Source: Corella eumyota | Lineage: Eukaryota; Chordata; Ascidiacea; Phlebobranchia; Corellidae | Direction of reading: 5' to 3' | NCBI GenBank assembly: GCA_963082875.1 | Contig: OY720102.1 | Span: 14,792,990-14,856,989 of the forward strand | Length of the DNA stretch: 64,000 nt | In this document: piece after piece, positions 1 through 12,403 of the stretch | Layout of the letters: each line of letters begins with the position of its first letter | Numbering within the stretch: the stretch's first letter is position 1 | Translations under genes and position numbers: made by a program | The notes under the pieces: generated by a model | What the model saw: only the letters and a program-made list of their open reading frames with translations | Database searches by the model: none | Told to the model about the DNA's origin: nothing

Positions 1-359
1 GTAAATCGTCGATTTTTGAAGGTATTTTGCGATCACCCGATCAAGGTCCAAAATCGGCAGATCGGTAATTACGTCACATTTAATTTTACGTCACAAATAA
101 ACACGCACATGCCTTAACCACATAGATTTCCATAAACTTTTACAGCGCTTTATTTCCGCGCTAGTAAAATTGTTTTTAGTTCTTGTAAATTATACTGAAT
201 ATTACGGTTAAAAATTTAAACAAACTTTTGAATAAGTAGAAGTGTTTAACATACAGAGTCAATTTTTTTGTATTTAGTGACGATAAAGTTACCGATTGTT
301 CGGACACGTTATCCGATCGTGATCTGATCTGAAAAAAAACGGCGATCGGCACATCACTA
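1..359. mobile_element. hAT-type non-autonomous element (cut by window edge)
   Basis: The sequence matches the element at 41900-42273, lacking only its first bases, and ends in GATCGGCACATCACTA. It is followed by ATTATTAA (360-367), the same 8-bp flank as the other copies. Terminal inverted repeats TAGTGATGTGCCGATC and an 8-bp target duplication are typical of hAT elements. Confidence 0.75.
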
Positions 360-474
360 ATTATTAAAATACTGTAGAAAGTTTTTTTGTTTTTATGCAA
401 CTATGCTTTTACAATTATTAAAATATTTAAATGTTAAAGACATCATTTCTATAAATTGATTTTTGGTTGAAAAG

Positions 475-1012
475 GCTGGGTTTGATTCCTTCTGCTGGCA
501 TGTTTTAGCATCCTTAAGACCTGAGATCCTTGGTTTGATTCCCACTGCTGGCATTTTGTAGCATTTGTGTAAGGCCTGAGATCCTGGGTTTGATTCTCAC
601 TGCTGGCATTTTGTAGCATTTGTGTAAGGCCTGAGGTCCTGGGTTTGATTCCCATTGCTGGCATTTTGTAGCATTTGTGTAAGGCCTGAGGTCCTGGGTT
701 TGATTCCCACTGCTGGCATTTTGTAGCATTTGTGTAAGGCCTGAGGTCCTGGGTTTGATTCCCACTGCTGGCATTTTGTAGCATTTGTGTAAGGCCTAAG
801 ATCCTGGGTTTGATTCCTACTGCTGGCATTTGTGTAAGGCCTGAGGTCCTGGGTTTGATTCCCACTGCTGGCATTTTGTAGCATTTGTGTAAGGCCTAAG
901 ATCCTGGGTTTGATTCCTACTGCTGGCATTTTGTAGCATTTGTGCAAGGCCCGAGATTCTGGGTTTGATTCCTATTGCTGGCATTTTGTAGCATTCGTGT
1001 AAGGTCTGAAAG
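475..1012. repeat. Minisatellite, about 55-bp unit, about 9-10 copies
   Basis: The unit contains CTGGGTTTGATTCCCACTGC then TGGCATTTTGTAGCATTTGTG. It resembles the box B to 3' part of the SINE in this window (GGTTCGATTCCCACTGCTCTC). The same unit occurs inverted in transporter intron 1 and in a large array at 26385-27790. Confidence 0.85.
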
Positions 1013-1617
1013 TTAATAAATAATTATAAACATGTGAACAACATGTTTATTATATTGACTTTAGTTCAAAGTCTGCAAAATGTTGCAATTCAGTAAACAC
1101 AAATTTACTGAGAATTTCGCAAACATTGCGTAAATATTTCGCAGAATTTTTGTAATCACAGCTGATATTGACCTTATAAAAACATCAAGTGTTATAAATA
1201 ACTTCCTGTTATGCAGCCATCAATATTTGTCCTAGCTGATACCAACGAGTTTTATTTATCGATATTATAAATGATTAACCAAGTTCAACAACCTTATAGC
1301 ATGTTCGCTTACAATTTAAATAAATATTTATCATCAGGTTTTGCGTCATATTTAGCTGACACCACCATGTTGAAAATACTTAATCAGTTTAATGTAAACT
1401 ACCAAGTTGTTTGGTATGGGATAACTAACTGCTTTAAAATGTAATAAAATAACTTGAAAATTTCGTTGTTTAAAAGTTGGTTTGGTTTTTAAATTATTTA
1501 CATTTTGTTGCTTTTAATTTTAGTTCGATGTCCTAGCAACAGGACAATTTTTTTTGGGGGGGGGGGGTTTAATTAATTTAAAAAAATAATAATTATTGGT
1601 AATTATTAAACATTTGG
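1013..1617. other. Unclassified duplicated intergenic block
   Basis: No open gene is visible. Parts recur at 18650-19083 and 42500-44917, including TCGATGTCCTAGCAACAGGA followed by a T/G tract. It belongs to the duplicated unit A upstream region. Confidence 0.6.
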
Positions 1618-1870
1618 CAGCGTGGTGTAGTGGTAAGAACATTTGCTACACCACCAAGAGGTCGTGGGTTCAATCCCCACTGCTCTTATGCTGTAGCGCC
1701 CTCGAGTAAAGTGCTATAAACGGTATAAACTCCTGCTGAGTCAGCACTTAATCAGCAGCATAATTATCGGGAAATTATAATCTCTGTATTATCCCAAACT
1801 GCTTAATGCAACTCGAAACAGGGTAACTCTATGTTTAGTTCGCGCAATCGACCTTCCCACATCGAGGATA
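1617..1870 (+). mobile_element. tRNA-derived SINE
   Basis: Pol III box A-like TGGTGTAGTGGT and box B GGTTCAATCCC are followed by the shared tail ending in CCTTCCCACATCGAGGATAA. Same family throughout the window. Recurs at the same place upstream of A2. Confidence 0.8.
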
Positions 1871-1876
1871 AAGATA

Positions 1877-2522
1877 TATTCAAAAAAAACTTGTGACTAA
1901 TTCTCCTTCATTTAAAGATTGCCTTTTTCTACCTGTTTCAAATCAGCATTCATAAACGAGTGTTCTTTTGCTGGGATCGCATTTTGATTGCTAGGCTAAG
2001 GTATATATAGAATAACTTTACGAAAAAATATCAGAATTTATAAACAAAACTTATTTTTAAACAGTGGGGCTCAGGGTCGTACATTTTAATTTTATTTTAA
2101 CGTAAGGTTGTTGTCAGATTATATTTTATCTTTGAAGTGTAGATAACAGAGGTGGTTCATGGGCTATATAACTAGAAAGGAGGAATAATTTTAAAAATCG
2201 CAGCACCGCGAGATGAATCTGGCGAAATTTTTGATTAGTTGACTGCAGTTTATATCTTGAATAATGTAGGATCTAATAAACTCCTAGTATGGCTTAAACA
2301 ATTATTAAACCCCAATAGAGTACGCTGTAAAGATGGGCATCGTTAAGAAGGCTACACTTAATTAAAACAAAAATGCGACACAAACTATATGATACGAAAC
2401 ACAAACTACAAAGTATATAATCAACAAATTAAGTATAAAAGCGAAAGTCTAATTGTATGTTAAACCTTACTTCGGCCTTCCTTATTTATAAGTTTTTACG
2501 TCCAGCGAACTGACCAAAAAGT
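1877..2522. other. Unclassified duplicated block
   Basis: Nearly identical to 19350-20000 and partly to 57010-57313. No coding signal; probably old transposon sequence carried in the duplicated unit. Confidence 0.5.
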
Positions 2523-3109
2523 TAACCAGACACTTCAGCCCGAAGATTTTTTTTAGAACAGCGGGGAATTTGCATTTTAATTACCGCGAAAAATTTTATT
2601 TTCGCGTAGTTTTATACAGTTTTTTAGACAGTATTTGAAATAAAATAAGCAGTAAATTAATAGTTTTTTTAAAGAATAATGTGCAAGAACATGTTATCTT
2701 TCTTTTCCCGTGTCAATTTATTTTTTAATTTTACAAACTAAAACCTATAACAAAATAATTTGATAGCGCGCGCTTTTAGGTGACGCAAGACAATGCCTTA
2801 TGATATCACGTATTTTGCGAAATAGGCCGTAGTATTTCTAAACAATATTTGAAGAAAAAGCATTAATTTATCATTTTTTACACTAGAGAATGTGCATAAA
2901 TATGTTATTAGTTATTGCCCGTGTTAATGTATATCAATTTATATATTAAAACACAAAGAATGAAACGTTTAAAGAGTTGCCAGAAGATTTGTCCTGCCAA
3001 AAACGGCGGGGAGTCGGCAATGAAATTCCCATGAATAAAGTCAGCGTAAGACCATATTTTACCGATATTTAAAATAAAAATTTTGCATAAAGTACAGTAT
3101 ATATAAAAG
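2523..3109 (+). mobile_element. Truncated copy of the 747-bp inverted-repeat element
   Basis: Begins TTAACCAGACACTTCAGCCC and runs to TATATAAAAG. It matches, in reverse, the complete element at 51973-52719, but its far inverted repeat is missing. Confidence 0.65.
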
Positions 3110-3232
3110 TTTTTATTGGTTGTTACGTTAATGACATATGTTAGTTTTTAGAATATTATTTTTTTTTGAAGATTTTTGTTTCAAAAACCTTTTTATAAAC
3201 GGATTAAAGACGGGTGCCTCTGGCCTGCAAAA

Positions 3233-3330
3233 TTTTACGACTAATAGCTTTCGGCCTGCAAAATTTTACGACTAATAGCTTTCGGCCTGCAAAATTTTAC
3301 GACTAATAGCTTTCGGTCTGCAAAATTTTT
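3233..3330. repeat. 31-bp tandem repeat, 3 copies plus a partial
   Basis: Unit starts CGGCCTGCAAAATTTTACGA and ends CTAATAGCTTT. Copy number differs between A units: 3 here, 3 at A2, 7 at A3 and 2 at A4. Confidence 0.85.
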
Positions 3331-3559
3331 TATTAAACTACGGGGAGCCTGCATCGTTAAGCCCGCGTATACTTTTAACATCGTAAAGCCCGCGTATACT
3401 TTTTTTTTTTAAAAGAACATATTTTACCGATATTTAAAATAAAATTTGGCGAAAAGTATAATAGTTAAAAAAGTTTTAACCGGTTGTTAAGATAAATATA
3501 TATGTTAATTTTTTAAATATTTCTTTTTTTAAAGATTTTTATCTCGAAAACGTAATTTT

Positions 3560-3765
3560 AAAACTCGTTGCATGCCACAATAGCTCGTTACTTTGTCTCC
3601 TCCCAATTTCTTTGCAAGGCTTGCAGTACAAATACTTGTATCTGAACCGTCATCCAGAAAAGCGTTCACAAAATTACTTTGATTGTTGCCCCACACTTTA
3701 ACTGGCACAATCTTGAAACGTTTCACATTTTTAACGCTGTTATGGGAAACCTCGTTGCATGCCAC
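3560..3765 (-). mobile_element. BEL/Pao retroelement fossil (aspartic protease part)
   Basis: Minus strand reads FLDDGSDTSICTASLAKKLG, the retropepsin active-site region of BEL/Pao elements. A broken remnant. The same fragment lies upstream of A2, A3 and A4, so it predates the duplication. Confidence 0.7.
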
Positions 3766-3789
3766 AATAGCTGACTCGCTTTGCGGCTC

Positions 3790-3995
3790 CGATAGCGGGC
3801 TTTAACGTCACTTTAGTAGTTTATGACATCACAATTTAACTATAGCGGGCTTTGTCGTCACTTTGGTAGATTATGACATCACAATTTAACTATAGCGGGC
3901 TATGTTGTTACTTTGGTGGATTATGACATCACAATTAAACTATAGCGGGCTTTGTCGTTACTTTAGTAGATTATGACATCACAATTAAACTATAG
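3790..3995. repeat. 50-bp tandem repeat with TGACATCA, about 4 copies
   Basis: Each unit holds TATAGCGGGCTTTGTCGTCA and TTATGACATCACAATTTAAC. TGACATCA is one base from the ATF/CREB site TGACGTCA. The array ends about 300 bp before the A1 start codon; copies at A2, A3 and A4 number 2, 4 and 1. Confidence 0.8.
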
Positions 3996-4299
3996 CGTCA
4001 AATCTTGTTAGACAACAATTCGAATAAGTATTTTAATGCAGCGTTGCTATTATTGTTACGTCATAGTGTCGTCATATCTCGTTTAAAAAGTTTTTAATTA
4101 TTTTTAAATTGCAGCCGATTTGAAAATTAATCAAGATATAATTTTTGGTGCGTTTTGGTACCTGCGTGTTTTGATACAAAAATGTCGGAACAGACGGAAA
4201 GTTATTTTCAATTATTAGTGATAAATATTAATAAAAAAAATATAACTAGCTTGTTAAATGAGTTTAGAATAAAACAATTGTAACTTGAAACTTGCCGAA

Positions 4300-7200
4300 A
4301 TGAGTTTGAAAATATTTATGTTTTTGTGCTTCTGGTTATGCTTAGCTGCATCCAGAAAAAACAAAGTTTGTTTTAATGCAAGCCCCGATAGTCCCGCTTT
4401 CAGGGAGCTAAGATCAACCCAAGGGAGACCAGGCAAGCTTGGACCAGCTGGGGAGAAAGGTGAAAAAGGTTCAAGGGGTGAAATTGGGGCAATTGGGGGT
4501 CCTGGTGCCAGGGGTGAGCAAGGTTTCATGGGTGAAATTGGCCCCATAGGTCCTAAGGGTGAAATTGGGTCAGTTGGGGGCGCTGGCGTTAGAGGTGAAC
4601 AAGGTTTCAGGGGTGAAATTGGCCCCATAGGTCCTATGGGTGAAATTGGGTCAGTTGGGGGCGCTGGCGTTAGAGGTGAACAAGGTTTCAGGGGTAAAAT
4701 TGGCCCCATAGGTCCTAAGGGTGAAATTGGGTCAGTTGGGGCTACTGGAGAGTGTTCGTGTCATGATGAAATTGCTGCAATGTTTCAAAGATTTTTTCCT
4801 GATAAAGCAGGTATTTTGGTTACTTTATATTTGTTAAATAATGATGATATCATCGGCTTACTGTTAGAACCTCAAAACTAAAATAAAAACAATTTTAAGA
4901 CAATTAAATAACTTTTTAAACCTTGCAAGTCTATTTTGTATGGTTTATTAACATTGTTCCTTATATAGACAAGTATACTTAATACAGTGGCATTTTTAAA
5001 GTGCTAAAACTTACCTGTAAAATTAATTTTATCATAGATATTTAGTTATTGTAGGGAATTGGGTTAGGAGGGTGACAGAAATGTTTCAGCAATGTATTAA
5101 AATACTTAAATATATTCCTAGGTAAAACCTTATTCAAATACAATTCTGGTTAACATACTTTATTGGTAACAATATATATATAAAAATGAGGGCGATAATA
5201 TTACAATATTACATTACGCTAAATCATTTCTAAACTAACATCCTTATCATATAAAATACACTAACTTCTTTCTCCACAATCACAATTATCAAAAATACAA
5301 CACACTCACAACTTCGCCTTCCACGTAAAGCGACATCTTAATCAAAAGGTACATAATAGACACAAACTAAATTATTCTGCGATGCGAAAATAAATAATAT
5401 ACTGGGTTAAATAATACAAAACTACATTACATGGCTGTACGTTTTACTGTAATTTAAAATGAATGGTAATTCTATATCAAATTAATTAATAATCACAAGA
5501 TTACGGAAAAATATATTTAGCAAAAATCTAACGCATACATAAAAAGAACTATGTCACTATTGATAATGTTTTTTAAAGGTTTTTACTATATAGTAAAAAC
5601 TAAACAACAACAGGAAATGTTATCGAGATATAACCTAAATCCAAAATTGGGGCGTTGATATGTACATAGATAGCGTCTATAAAATGTTTGACTATTTCAA
5701 TATAATGACGAAATATATTTGGTTATTCTAATTACCTTATGGGTAATTAGATCTGTCCTTGAATAAAAGGGTATTTCGTAGTTTTCATACCCTTTTCTAT
5801 AACCAATACGTATAAATATTGTTTCTCTGTAATTCTCTTATTGTTAATAAATTTGTACGGCTTTTAACCGCATAGGATGGCAGCGAGTTTGCACAGTTAT
5901 TTGGGTTTACAGAACGAAAGTTATTATTTTGCCTGAGAAGGGGTTCTTACGTATTCTTTTTTGGGGGACGCGGAATTTTTTATTTTTTAGGATTCCGCCT
6001 CTCCTTTCTTCACTTTCTTTCATTCTTCGGTTTCTTCATTTTCCAGTTCCTTCATTTTCCGGTTCCTTCATTTTCCGGTTTCTTCATTTTCCGTTTCTTT
6101 ATTTTCCGGTTTCTTCATTTTCCGGTTCCTTCATTTTCCGGTTCCTTCATTTTCCGGCTCCTTCATTTTCCGTTCCTTCATTTTCCGGCTCCTTCATTTT
6201 CCGTTCCTTCATTCTCCGGTTCCTTCATTTTCCGGTTCCTTCATTTTTCGTTCCTTCATTCTCCGGTTCCTTCATTTTCCGTTCCTTCATTTTCCGGTTC
6301 CTTCATTTTCCGTTCCTTCATTTTCCGTTTTTTCATTCTTCGGTCCCTTCATTTTCCGGTTCCTTTATTTCTCGGTTCTTTTATTTTCCGGTTCCTTTAT
6401 TTTTCGTTCCTTTACTCTCCGGTACCTTCCTTTTTCGGTTCCTTCATTTTCCGGTTCCTTCTTTTTCCGCTTCCTTTATTTTCCGTTCCTTCATTCTCCG
6501 GTTCCTTCCTTTTTCGGTTCCTTTATTTTTCGGTTCCTTCATTTTCCGGTTCCTTCATTTTCCGTTCCTTCATTCTCCGGTCCCTTCATTTTCCGTTCCT
6601 TCATTTTCCGGTTCTTTTATTTTCCGGTTCCTTCATTTTCTGTTCCTTCATTCTCCGGTTCCTTCCTTTTCCGGTTCTTTTATTTTTCGGTTCCTTCATT
6701 TTCCGGTTCCTTCATTTTCCGTTCCTTCATTCTCCGGTCCCTTCATTTTTCGTTCCTTCATTCTCCGGTTCCTTCATTTTCCGGTTCCTTCATTTTCCGG
6801 TTCCTTCATTTTCCGGTCCCTTCATTTTTCGTTCCTTCATTCTCCGGTTCCTTCATTTTCCGTTCCTTCATTTTCCGGTTCCTTCATTTTCCGGTTCCTT
6901 CATTTTCCGTTTTTTCATTCTTCGGTCCCTTCATTTTCCGGTTCCTTTATTTCTCGGTTCTTTTATTTTCCGGTTCCTTTATTTTTCGTTCCTTTACTCT
7001 CCGGTACCTTCCTTTTCCGGTTCATTCATTTTCCGGTTCTTTTATTTTCCGGTTCCTTCATTTTCTGTTCCTTCATTCTCCGGTTCCTTCCTTTTTCGGT
7101 TCCTTTATTTTTCGGTTCCTTCATTTTCCGGTTCCTTCATTTTCCGTTCCTTCATTCTCCGGTCCCTTCATTTTCCGTTCCTTCATTTTCCGGTTCTTTT

Positions 7201-9891
7201 ATTTTCCGGTTCCTTCATTTTCTGTTCCTTCATTCTCCGGTTCCTTCCTTTTCCGGTTCCTTTATTTTTCGGTTCCTTCATTTTCCGGTTCCTTTATTTT
7301 CCGTTCCTTCATTCTCCGGTCCCTTCATTTTTCGTTCCTTCATTCTCCGGTTCCTTCATTTTCCGGTTCCTTCATTTTCCGGTTCCTTCATTTTCCGGTC
7401 CCTTCATTTTTCGTTCCTTCATTCTCCGGTTCCTTCATTTTCCGGTTCCTTTATTTTCCGGTTCCTTCATTTTCCGGTTCTGTCATTTTCCGTTCCTTCA
7501 TTTTCCGGTTCCTTTCTTTTCCGGTTCCTTCATTTTCCGGTTTCTTCGTTTTCCGGTTCCTTCATTTTCCGTTTGTAAATATTTTTGCTTTTGATACCCC
7601 CAGTTTCACGGCGAAAATTACATCACGGCTGTCAATGCAGGTGATTTTTGCCGTTCTTTGCGAACCAGCACCACAGCTGTTTTGAGGCTAGGAAAGCATT
7701 TGCAGCGTAACTGATTGCGATGCTAAGTGCTTTTCCTACATTATTATATTAACACCCGATATTTAGTTATTAAGCCAGTTTTAATTTAACAACATTTGTA
7801 TGTTAACAAAACTTTAACCACTCGATCTTTTAACTTAAAATACAAGGTTATTTAAAGTTCAAAAATCAAATGATAAATTAATAAAAAGATATTTTTAATT
7901 ACAAATAAAATAATTTTTTAAATTCCGCTAAATTTATATTTGTTGTCAAATTTTGAGTTACGAGGTTCTAACAGTAAGCAGACAATATAACAATTTATAA
8001 ACATTTTGTAATATTTAATTTACAATTTAAGTATTTGAGAGTTAAGCTAAATCATGCCAACTTATAAGATTGATTCTAAATAAACATAAATATTTATAGT
8101 TAGTGTATGTGGACTTGGGTTAAAAGATGGAAGAATAGCGGATAGTGACATCACAGCTAGTTCTTATGCCAGCAGCACCTACTCACCACATAAAGCAAGG
8201 TTGGATGCTCATACCTATGGTTGGTTACCTAAACAATGTGAGTTGTTGGAATTATTTTCTATCTTACAATAAAGTTTCACAACTTTTGTAATTAGTGGAA
8301 AATAAACATTAACATTGTTTTATTTTAATTAATAGACAGGGTTGGGGAATGGATCCAAATTGACCTCAAGACATCAACTCAAGTGACAGGGGTTGTGACA
8401 CAAGGAGATTACAATAGTTATGGTTGGGTCACCAGCTTTAAGATATCTTATGGGTCCAGTACATCAGATATGCAGTTCATCCAAAATAATGGAAATGATC
8501 TGGTAAGCTTAAATTTAAAACGAAAATTTATTTTGTTTAACTTATTAAAGTTTAGAAACAGTTTTTAATTAATTGGTGTTAATTAATTTAAAAAGTTTAT
8601 TTTATTAAAAATGTTTCAATTAAAATCACCAAAACTTGTTTTTAAAAGTTGTGTGATGTTTACAAGCTAGATGATAATAACCAAGCAAATCATTGTTTAA
8701 ACAATCCCTATTCTAATTGTTTTGTGACGTCATAGCTTGTTACAAAACTTAATTATGCGTCGTGTAACAATAAAGGGTCTGCGACAGTTTTAAATTTTTT
8801 ATTAATCTAAAAGAAAAGTTTTGTAATTTTAAAAATTAACATTGTAAAAATCCCGCGAACCGGTGTGAAAATAATTATGTGGGTTTTTCTTATGTTTGTA
8901 CTCGGTCTTTAGTCGTTGTTTGACTGGAAAAACGTTTTTTTATTAAAATATGTCCAATATAGCAATATTGATGTTTTTTTAAATCCTGCAGGTTCTAAGG
9001 CTAAACTGGATCACAATTTTTTACCGATTTTGTATTTCAGTTTTATTATTTTCCAGTGCTGAATTTCACTTACATTTATAGCCCCAAATGGGGTTTACTA
9101 CTTGTTGAAAGACGTTTTTATGTTTTTTCAAGTAGTAAATAAGTTGTAAGTTTATAATTTAACGCAAGTTATAATCTACTGTTTTCTTAAGACCGAACGT
9201 AGCTACTTTGGTCCCAGCGTTCGAAGTAGCTTGGAAAGTAGTTTATAGTACCTAACTTACTTAAAAACAGCTTTCTTTTTAGCCTTAGTGTTAATTAAAA
9301 ACAGTTTTTTAAGTGCATGCTACATTTGATTTTGTGATTGTGATTTTTGTCCATAAAACTGTTTTTTACTAGACATGGAACGTATTTATATCACGTTGCT
9401 ATGGACGCTGTTCTAGCTCCCTAAAAACAGTGTCAACACGAATGCTTAAATTATGCACAACTTAAATATAAAGTCGATAACTTAAATTTAAGCATCGTTG
9501 TAACATTTTTTTATTTAAAATAGCAAAAATCCGTAACTTTTGGGCAGGAAATAAGCCATTTAGATTGTAATCAGGGGCTGGCAAACACGTCACAATGCCC
9601 TTTATAAACCTTTTAATTTTGCATGTTGCAGTTCCTTTAAGTTAAATGTGAAGCGATGAACAACGCGCGATTATTAAAGTTATAAAATTTAAATAATTAA
9701 TATCTTAAACCTAAATATTATTACGTTAAATATTATATTAAATCTTTTTAAAGGTCTTTGTTGGTAATGAAGATAGAAATGGTTACAAGTTCAACAACTT
9801 TCCTCAACCTATAAGTGCTCGCTATGTTCGATTGTATCCACAAACCTGGTATGATGTTCCCGTTCTTCACATGGAGCTTTTATCTTGCTAG
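4300..9891 (+). CDS. A1: secreted collagen-discoidin protein, 317 aa, 4 exons
   Basis: Exons read at 4300-4810, 8100-8237, 8336-8502 and 9754-9891; junction phases (1, 1, 0) agree and all introns are GT/AG. Residues 1-18 ([18 protein letters not shown]) form a signal peptide. A short linker with one Cys and an N-A-S sequon follows, then 36 uninterrupted Gly-X-Y triplets, a neck ([20 protein letters not shown]) and an F5/8 type C domain from [19 protein letters not shown] to RMELLSC-like end HMELLSC. The first and last Cys of that domain should form the family disulfide. No membrane segment is seen, so the product should be secreted and probably trimeric through the collagen stalk. The first in-frame ATG was chosen because an upstream ATG is closed by a stop. 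An AATAAA lies at 10094-10099. Intron 1 holds a 1.6-kb minisatellite. Likely a recognition or adhesion protein; ligand unknown. Confidence 0.85.
5990..7575. repeat. Intron 1 minisatellite of A1 (15-16-bp unit)
   Basis: About 100 copies of TTCATTTTCCGGTTCC and variants (TTCATTCTCCGGTTCC, TTCATTTTCCGTTCC). The unit contains no stop codon in any + frame, hence long false reading frames. Shorter arrays occur in A2 and A3 and none in A4. Confidence 0.92.
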
Positions 9892-10309
9892 TAATCACAT
9901 ATTTCTTTCGGTTGATTATTTTAATTCCTAGTTGTTAATTAAAATTCTTTAGTTATGTACTATATTAAAACTTTTAAAGTAATTAATTTTATAATTTGAA
10001 CAAATAATCCGTGTTATTATATTTAAATCTTACAAAATTCTGTAAATGTACTAAAATGTTAAGGCTGTAATAATTGGGTTTATTAAATGTGTGAATAAAC
10101 ATAATGTAACAAAGTCTATAGTAGTAATATTTAAATTTCCTATTTTCAAGTGAACAGTTACTGCGATGTCAAATCGTAGGTCTAATATTTGGTAAAGACT
10201 GTAATCAAAGATAGTGAAAGTAAAGCAATGTGTAATAAATGCAAATTAGTTATTTAAAGTGGCAGGCAACAAAAGAAGTTTTAATACTAAAAATTTGCAG
10301 CTATTTTCA

Positions 10310-10470
10310 TTGACGAAATGTTTTAAATGACGAAGGTTTTAGAGATCTTATGAAAGTTCTAGAGCCCAGGTTTGAATACCATCCCGCACAATACTACCTG
10401 CTCTTAAAACAGAGGTGTGGGAAGGATTAGAAGACGAGATTGAACAAATCTCTCTTGCCAAAGCTTTAAT
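10310..10470 (+). mobile_element. hAT transposase remnant
   Basis: Matches 51690-51960 and 63645-63930, where the + strand reads KIPSRTILPALKTEVWEGLE then VSAVTITTDLRTSKQTISYI, like the start of the hAT (ZBED-like) transposase core. Only a short broken piece remains here. Confidence 0.55.
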
Positions 10471-10479
10471 TTAGACTTT

Positions 10480-10770
10480 TACAAAGGACCACAAATAGCT
10501 TTATTTTAGACTTAACCTAGACTCAAGATTTCGATGTTTAACGTACAGTTAGGGAAGATTAAATGGGAGGCATCCCAGCGACAATGGGAGGCCAAGCACT
10601 TCTCCGTACGTGGATATTCATTGGTTTTATAAGCGCGTCTGATCAGCTTGTAGTGCCTTTAGGCCGATGGCTTTGATCGACTGTTCGCTTTTTTGAATAT
10701 CGGATCACCTACGCTATGGCAGGAACTGTTTTCCCCTAAATTGGCACAGTTTTAAAGCTTTAGTCCGTTT
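10480..10770. other. Duplicated noncoding block with palindromes
   Basis: Nearly identical to 28195-28485. It contains GGGAGGCATCCCAGCGAC and GTAGTGCCTTTAGGCCGATG. No gene or known RNA was recognised. Confidence 0.45.
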
Positions 10771-10774
10771 TAGT

Positions 10775-12205
10775 AGTCAGGTCCCTTGCCAGGTTTTTCG
10801 ATAGATGTCTTGCGCTTTAGTCTTAGTGGTTAGGTCGCTCGCTAGGTTTTTTGGTAGATGTCTTGCGCTTTAGTCTTAGTAGTTAGGTCGCTTGCTGGGT
10901 TGTTTGGTAGATGTCTTGCGCTTTAGTCTTAGTGGTTAGGTCGCTCGCTAGGTTTTTTGGTGTATGTCTTGCGCTTTAGTCTAAGTAGTTAGGTCGCTCG
11001 CTAGGTTTTTTGGTAGATGTCTTGCACTACAGTCTTAGTAGTTGGGTCGCTTGCTGGGTTGTTTGGTGCATGTCTTGCACTACAGTCTTAGTAGTTAGGT
11101 CGCTTGCTAGTTTTTTTGGTGGATGTCTTGCGCTTTAGTCTTAGTGGTTAGATCGCTTGGTAGGTTTTTTGGTAGATGTCTTGCACTACAGTCTTAATAG
11201 TTAGGTCGCTTGCTGGGTTGTTTGGTAGATGTCTTGCGCTTTAGTCTTAGTGGTTAGATCGCTTGCTAGGTTTTTGGTAGATGTGTTGCGCTTCAGTCTT
11301 ATTAGTTGGTCGCTTGCTAGGTTTTTTGGTAGATGTCTTGCGCTTCAGTCTTAGTGGTTAGGTCGCTTGCTAGGTTTTTTGGTAGATGTCTTGCGCTTTA
11401 GTCTTAGTAGTTAGGTCGCTCGCTAGTTTTGTTTGGTAGATGTGTTGCGCTTCAGTCTTAGTAGTTAGGTCGCTTGCTAGGTTTTTTGGTAGATGTGTTG
11501 CGCTTCAGTCTTAGTAGTTAGATCGCTTGCTAGTTTTTTTGGTAGATGTCTTGCGCTTTAGTCTTAGTAGTTAGGTCGCTTGCTAGGTTTTTTGGTAGAT
11601 GTCTTGCGCTTTAGTCTTAGTGGTTAGATCGCTTGGTAGGTTTTTTGGTAGATGTCTTGCACTTTAGTCTTATTAGTTAGGTCGCTTGCTAGGTTTTTTG
11701 GTAGATGTCTTGCGCTTTAGTCTTAGTAGTTAGGTCGCTTGCTAGTTTTGTTTGGTGGATGTCTTGCGCTTTAGTCTTAGTGGTTAGATCGCTTGGTAGG
11801 TTTTTTGGTAGATGTCTTGCACTACAGTCTTAGTAGTTAGGTCGCTTGGTAGGTTTTTTGGTGGATGTCTTGCGCTTTAGTCTTAGTAGTTAGGTCGCTT
11901 GGTAGGTTTTTTGGTAGATGTCTTGCGCTTTAGTCTTAGTAGTTAGGTCGCTTGGTAGGTTTTTTGGTGGATGTCTTGCGCTTTAGTCTTAGTGGTTAGA
12001 TCGCTTGGTAAGTTTTTTGGTAGATGTCTTGCACTACAGTCTTAGTAGTTAGGTCGCTTGCTAGTTTTTTTGGGTGGATGTCTTGCGCTTTAGTCTTAGT
12101 GGTTAGGTCGCTTGGTAGGTTTTTAGTAGATGTCTTGCGCTTTAGTCTTAGTAGTTAGGTTCCTAGCTAGGTTTTTGTTAGATGTCTTGCGCAATTGTGT
12201 GTATA
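10775..12205. repeat. Minisatellite, 53-bp unit, about 27 copies
   Basis: Unit TTAGGTCGCTTGCTAGGTTT, TTTGGTAGATGTCTTGCGCT, TTAGTCTTAGTAG. Variants are interspersed rather than blocked. A reduced array of the same unit lies at 28490-28860 before B2. Confidence 0.92.
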
Positions 12206-12403
12206 GTTAGTTTTGTTTGTTATAAACTAAGTAGAGGTAGTTGGTTATAGAGCTTAGCCTTTTGTCCGTCGTTGTCTTTAGGTCGCTTGGTAGTTTTTGA
12301 GGTAGATGTCTTGCGCTTGTTTGTTTGTTATAAAAATGGTAAAACATCGTTTTTTGTACAGTTTCTAATTCATGTTTAATTAGTAAAACGGTATTAGTTA
12401 AAT

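Noticed and set aside
449-947. Open frames with repeated QNASSGNQTQDLRPYTN-like text
   Set aside because: Translation of the 55-bp minisatellite in several frames, with no start context or conservation as protein. The same holds for 13592-13897, 26900-27272 and 37572-37932.
1617-1690. tRNA genes
   Set aside because: Box A and B are present, but the copies continue into a shared SINE tail, lie in introns in both orientations, and show no clean acceptor stem.
4254-4709. Minus-strand Pro-rich open frame
   Set aside because: Mirror of the collagen-coding exon of A1; Gly-rich codons read backwards give Pro.
5929-7578. 549-residue open frame rich in Phe, Pro and Ser
   Set aside because: It is the 15-16-bp minisatellite, which has no stop codon in any + frame; similar frames in A2 and A3 overlap each other in several frames. 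It lies in an intron.
8100-9891. Diversity-generating retroelement behind the variable loops
   Set aside because: Variable sites are rich in Tyr, Ser and Asn codons, but no template repeat near a reverse transcriptase was seen; the only such enzyme trace is the BEL/Pao fossil. Ordinary duplication, selection and conversion suffice.
10480-10770. Structured noncoding RNA
   Set aside because: Short palindromes and a second copy exist, but no known RNA family was recognised, and the copy is explained by segment duplication.
10775-12205. CRISPR-like array
   Set aside because: Units abut without unique spacers, and the genome is eukaryotic.
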